A DNA stretch of 64,000 bases from Sclerurus mexicanus (lineage: Eukaryota > Chordata > Aves > Passeriformes > Furnariidae). The stretch's first letter is position 1; every line of letters begins with the position of its first letter. The notes under the pieces are model-generated. The model was not told the DNA's origin. It ran no database searches and saw only the letters and a list, made by a program, of their open reading frames with translations. Made by a program: the position numbers and the translations under genes. The DNA lies in contig VWZF01007074.1 in NCBI GenBank assembly GCA_013396755.1, positions 66,674 through 130,673 of the forward strand, in the 5' to 3' direction. Shown piece by piece: positions 63,526 to 64,000 of the stretch.

Positions 63526-64000
63526 ATGTATGCTTCAATTATGAAATAACACCACATTTATTATGAACAAGATGCTATTATAATTGTCATGTCTACCTTT
63601 ATTAATGCATATTATCATCTGTATATGCTATATCTAACATATCAATATGCCACATTAGTGCTACTCAAACATCTCACATTGTTTCTGGTAAGAGCTCACT
63701 CTCTAGGTTGCAGATGATGCACTGATCCTGGTTTTCCTTCCCTCACGGAGCAGCATCTGCTATTGAATTCCCCAACACACAGCCCCACCACTAGTGTCAG
63801 AGCTGACCAGACCATTTTCCCCTCTAGAACCCAAAATATCTGCCAAACTGACTCAAAAGGGGAAGGAATTTTTGTGAGAGAGTGGTTGAATATATGCCTT
63901 CACAAAGTGCATCACAGATTTCTGACCATTTCTGTGGCCACTCAAATAGTTTCAGTCACTTTTTGAACCAGTCACATTGGGAGCATCCTTACCACACTAA
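63526..64000. other. Unassigned DNA to window end
   Basis: AT-rich unique sequence, slightly more GC-rich after 63,700. The 67-codon plus frame at 63,763-63,966 has no recognisable domain. Confidence 0.5.

Noticed and set aside
1..64000. A novel multi-gene biological system
   Set aside because: No cluster of intact genes exists here; the coding traces are all from CR1 ORF2 and one ITPRIPL1-like relic.

Overview
The window looks like AT-rich, gene-poor avian nuclear DNA, most likely from a passerine bird. The case rests on its repeats. I see nine fragments of the chicken-repeat-1 (CR1) LINE family, several ending in the characteristic 3' terminus (short units like ATTCTGTG). I also see one SINE whose head is a decayed tRNA-Ile and whose tail is CR1, the architecture of the passerine element TguSINE1. 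A third clue is a decayed copy of an ITPRIPL1-like gene, a family with many annotated copies in songbirds. There are no bacterial gene arrays, operons, phage or plasmid genes. I find no intact protein-coding gene, no confident exon of a known gene and no functional RNA gene. Most of the sequence is unique and non-coding, so the window is intergenic or lies inside a long intron; the sequence does not say which.

Layout. Positions 1-14,100 are mostly unique AT-rich DNA with one CR1 tail (3,655-3,730), a (TC)10 run and A/C-rich tracts near 12.5-12.8 kb. From 14 to 21.7 kb there is a CR1 3' end (14,172-14,360), a candidate conserved regulatory block (about 16,640-16,820), a GC-richer patch (17,340-17,640) and an internal CR1 endonuclease fragment (18,905-19,215). 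Positions 21,747-22,835 hold a candidate solo LTR on the minus strand. A tRNA-Ile/CR1 SINE lies at 25,351-25,460. The most informative region is 28.2-30.6 kb: a minus-strand ITPRIPL1-like pseudogene split by a CR1 insertion, then an unexplained CpG-bearing patch, AT palindromes and a perfect 82-bp TAGA microsatellite.

From 30.6 to 50 kb there is little beyond a 530-bp CR1 (40,120-40,650), two long homopurine tracts (42.6 kb and 45.4 kb, the latter holding the only N) and a 20-bp tandem duplication. From 50.7 to 56 kb there is a repeat-dense stretch: a CR1 tail, a possible LTR-type repeat, and two CR1s with reverse-transcriptase C-terminal remnants. The last 8 kb contains a CR1 tail, a (CCCT)n run and a perfect 75-bp tandem duplication.

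I found no new multi-gene system. The items most worth a second look are the CR1-split ITPRIPL1-like relic, the tRNA-Ile SINE, the candidate LTR, the exact 75-bp duplication and the patch at 29.8-30.3 kb.
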